This document shows positions 5,810 through 7,617 of a stretch of 7,617 bases of DNA, in pieces. Origin of the DNA: Noviherbaspirillum sp. (GTDB taxonomy: Bacteria > Pseudomonadota > Gammaproteobacteria > Burkholderiales > Burkholderiaceae); NCBI GenBank assembly GCA_028292785.1, contig JAQGLQ010000518.1:1-7617 (forward strand). Reading direction: 5' to 3'. Below the pieces are notes generated by a model. The model made no database searches and was not told the DNA's origin. It was given only the letters and a program-made list of their open reading frames with translations. Each line of letters starts with the position of its first letter. Position 1 is the first letter of the stretch. The position numbers and the translations under genes are program-made.

Positions 5810-7129
5810 TCAGGTCATCTTGTTCTTGGCCAGAGGCGGGTTCTTGGCGAAGTATTTCCTGATGCCTTTCGTCACCGCGTCCGCCATCTGATCCTGATAA
5901 CCATCATCGGTCAGCTTGGCTTCCTCTTCCGGATTGGAAATGAATGCGGTCTCGCTCAGGATGCTCGGAACATCGGGTGCTTTCAGCACCGCGAAGCCCG
6001 CCTGCTCCACGCCGGGCTTATGCAAGCGATTGACGCCGGCAAGCTCGCCGAGGACTGCCTTGCCGAGCTTGATGCTGTCGCTGATCTGCGCGGTGGTCGA
6101 CAGATCGAGCAGCACGCTGGCGAGTTGCCGGTCATGGTTCTTGATGTTGACGCCGCCGATCAGATCCGCGGCGTTCTCCTTGCTGGCAAGCCAGCGTGCC
6201 GCGGATGAACTCGCGCCTTTTTCCGAAAGCGCGAATACCGAAGAGCCGCGCGCGGTCGGCTCCACCCAGGCATCCGCATGAATGGATACGAACAGATCGG
6301 CCTGCACCTTGCGCGCTTTCTGTACCCGCACATGCAGCGGCACGAAATAATCGCCGTCACGGGTCAGCATCACCCGCACATTGGGCTGCTGCTCGAGCTT
6401 GGACTTGAGCCGCTTGGCGATAGCGAGCACCACATCTTTTTCACGGCTGCCGGAACGTCCGATGGCGCCCGGATCTTCGCCGCCGTGTCCGGGGTCGAGC
6501 GCGATCGTGATCATGCGTGTGAGGGCGGGCGCTCTGCCATCCTTCGCGATGGCCGGATCGGATGGCAGCGGCCTGGCGTCGGGCGGGGCTTCGGCCACCG
6601 CGGGCGGCACTTCGTCGGTTTTCGAGCGAGTCCAGTCGCCTTTCTGGATCAGCGCTGCGATCGGGTCCGGCGGATTCACGGGATAGAGATCGAAAATCAG
6701 GCGGTGCCGGTATTCGCCCACCGGCGCGAGCGTGAATACCTGCGGATTCACTTCCTCCTTCAGGTCGAACACCAGCCGCACCACATTCGGCCGGTTCTGG
6801 CCGACGCGCACCTGCTTGATGTACGGATCGTTCGATTGAATTTTTGCTACCAGCTGCTTCAGCGTCGGATTGAGTTCAATGCCTTCGATGTCGACCACGA
6901 GGCGTTCCGGATCCTTCACGATGAAGTGCGTAGTTTTCAGGTTGCTATCGTTCTCCAGCGTGACGCGCGTATAGTCGTCCGCCGGCCAGACGCGCACGGC
7001 GAGTATCTGCGCGGCATGCGCGGGCAGGGTCGAAAATACGGAAAGGAGAAGCGTGCCGCCGGCCTTCATCAGTACCCGGCGCGGTCTGGATGTCAAAGAT
7101 TTGGTGCGAATTTGAGTCGTTCTAGACAT
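5810..7129 (-). CDS. amiC: N-acetylmuramoyl-L-alanine amidase, AmiC type
   Basis: This periplasmic zinc amidase cuts the bond between MurNAc and L-alanine, splitting septal peptidoglycan during daughter-cell separation. The 439 residues show a twin-arginine signal (PRRVLMK at 16-22, hydrophobic core, AHA-AQ cleavage region near 38-41), an AMIN domain (about 42-150) for envelope targeting, a Pro/Ala/Asp-rich linker (about 151-203) and an Amidase_3 domain (about 206-427). Expected zinc ligands are H215 (DPGHGG), E230 (SREKDVV) and H284 (SIHADA); E393 (SETAF) is the catalytic Glu. A helical insertion around 305-365 matches the autoinhibitory segment of division amidases that are switched on by EnvC- or NlpD-type activators. 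Tat export and single AMIN domain fit AmiC, although the gene sits where E. coli has amiB. The ATG at 7129 lies inside tsaE, with CAGGG about 7 bases upstream. M21 at 7069 would lose the twin arginines, so I rejected it. Confidence 0.95.
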   Translation of the reverse strand: MSRTTQIRTKSLTSRPRRVLMKAGGTLLLSVFSTLPAHAAQILAVRVWPADDYTRVTLENDSNLKTTHFIVKDPERLVVDIEGIELNPTLKQLVAKIQSNDPYIKQVRVGQNRPNVVRLVFDLKEEVNPQVFTLAPVGEYRHRLIFDLYPVNPPDPIAALIQKGDWTRSKTDEVPPAVAEAPPDARPLPSDPAIAKDGRAPALTRMITIALDPGHGGEDPGAIGRSGSREKDVVLAIAKRLKSKLEQQPNVRVMLTRDGDYFVPLHVRVQKARKVQADLFVSIHADAWVEPTARGSSVFALSEKGASSSAARWLASKENAADLIGGVNIKNHDRQLASVLLDLSTTAQISDSIKLGKAVLGELAGVNRLHKPGVEQAGFAVLKAPDVPSILSETAFISNPEEEAKLTDDGYQDQMADAVTKGIRKYFAKNPPLAKNKMT

Positions 7130-7587
7130 TGAAAACCCTGATCGGACAAGGCATGCAATTCTACATCACGCCCTTCGCCCGATTCGCCTGATATCGTCAT
7201 GAAAATATTGATGTCGGGCGGGGGCAACACGGTTTCCGCCTTTTCGGGCCATTCGATGATGCATACCGTGCGCTGATTGAAGTATTCGCGGAAGCCGGCA
7301 TCGAGGAACTCCTCCGGGCTGCCCATCCGATACAGGTCGAAATGAATGAGCTCGACCGGACGTCCGGCGATCTCGATGGCATAAGGCTCGGCAAGCGTAT
7401 ATGTTGGACTTTTGACATGACCGGCATGACCGGCCGCATGCAGCAGCGAGCGGGTGAGGGCAGTCTTGCCGGCACCGAGGTCGCCATGCAGGTAGATCGT
7501 CAGGCCCGGCGCCAGCGCCCGCGCGAGCGATGCGCCGAGCGCGGCGGTTCCGGCTTCGTCATGGAGTTGGGCTTTAAAATGCTGCAT
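7093..7587 (-). CDS. tsaE: tRNA t6A biosynthesis ATPase TsaE
   Basis: TsaE (formerly YjeE) is the ATPase that, with TsaB and TsaD, installs threonylcarbamoyl on A37 of tRNAs reading codons that begin with A. The 164-residue protein shows the Walker A motif GDLGAGKT (35-42), the conserved KSPTYTLAEPY segment (59-69), the Walker B-like HFDLYR (82-87) and IEWPEK (111-116). All match E. coli TsaE in order and spacing. The ATG at 7587 aligns with the E. coli N terminus. The last 37 bases overlap the start of amiC in another frame, which implies cotranscription and probably translational coupling. The coding region is complete, but its promoter must lie at or beyond the right edge of the window. 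Confidence 0.96.
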   Translation of the reverse strand: MQHFKAQLHDEAGTAALGASLARALAPGLTIYLHGDLGAGKTALTRSLLHAAGHAGHVKSPTYTLAEPYAIEIAGRPVELIHFDLYRMGSPEEFLDAGFREYFNQRTVCIIEWPEKAETVLPPPDINIFMTISGESGEGRDVELHALSDQGFQCLERLKFAPNL

Positions 7588-7617
7588 CTCGTAGAATGGC
7601 TTCTTTCAAATCGGCGG

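Noticed and set aside
7596..7617. An ATG on the plus strand 9 bases beyond the tsaE start, possibly the beginning of a divergent gene such as queG
   Set aside because: Only seven codons (M-A-S-F-K-S-A) fit before the window ends, there is no Shine-Dalgarno, and hardly any room for divergent promoters. queG linkage to tsaE is known in E. coli, but identity cannot be judged here.

Overview
The window looks like ordinary chromosomal DNA from a betaproteobacterium, most likely of the order Burkholderiales (Oxalobacteraceae-like). This is an inference from protein character: a MutL with the endonuclease motif found in lineages that lack MutH, a Neisseria-like lipoprotein HtrA, a Tat-exported AMIN/Amidase_3 amidase and a DedA close to the E. 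coli protein. The coding DNA is GC-rich by eye, while the first ~440 bases are visibly more AT-rich. No mobile element, CRISPR array, prophage or restriction system was seen.

Layout, left to right. Positions 1-444 hold no convincing gene, but contain an inverted repeat, a possible plus-strand terminator and the terminator of the next gene. An elongator tRNA-Met (445-521, minus) follows. It has its own near-consensus sigma-70 promoter, whose -35 box covers the miaA stop codon. miaA (560-1528) and mutL (1540-3366) form a tight minus-strand pair. A divergent intergenic region (3367-3539) separates mutL from dedA (3540-4184, plus) and an HtrA/DegQ-type lipoprotein protease (4310-5746, plus). A strong hairpin (5751-5787) lies between that protease and the converging minus-strand pair tsaE (7093-7587) and amiC (5810-7129), which overlap by 37 bases.

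In E. coli the order is queG-nnr-tsaE-amiB-mutL-miaA-hfq. Here tsaE-amiC and mutL-miaA keep that order and strand. They are split by the oppositely oriented dedA-htrA pair, and miaA is followed by a tRNA rather than hfq. Three genes concern tRNA: TsaE (t6A37), MiaA (i6A37) and tRNA-Met, which is a t6A-type substrate and not a MiaA-type one. Three act in the envelope: AmiC (septal peptidoglycan splitting), DedA (inner-membrane lipid handling) and HtrA (envelope protein quality control). MutL serves mismatch repair.

No undescribed system was found. The points most worth checking are a sigma-E-like promoter inside an imperfect inverted repeat ahead of htrA, the tRNA promoter built into the miaA stop codon, a mutL gene that may be read from a leaderless mRNA, and the unexplained left flank.
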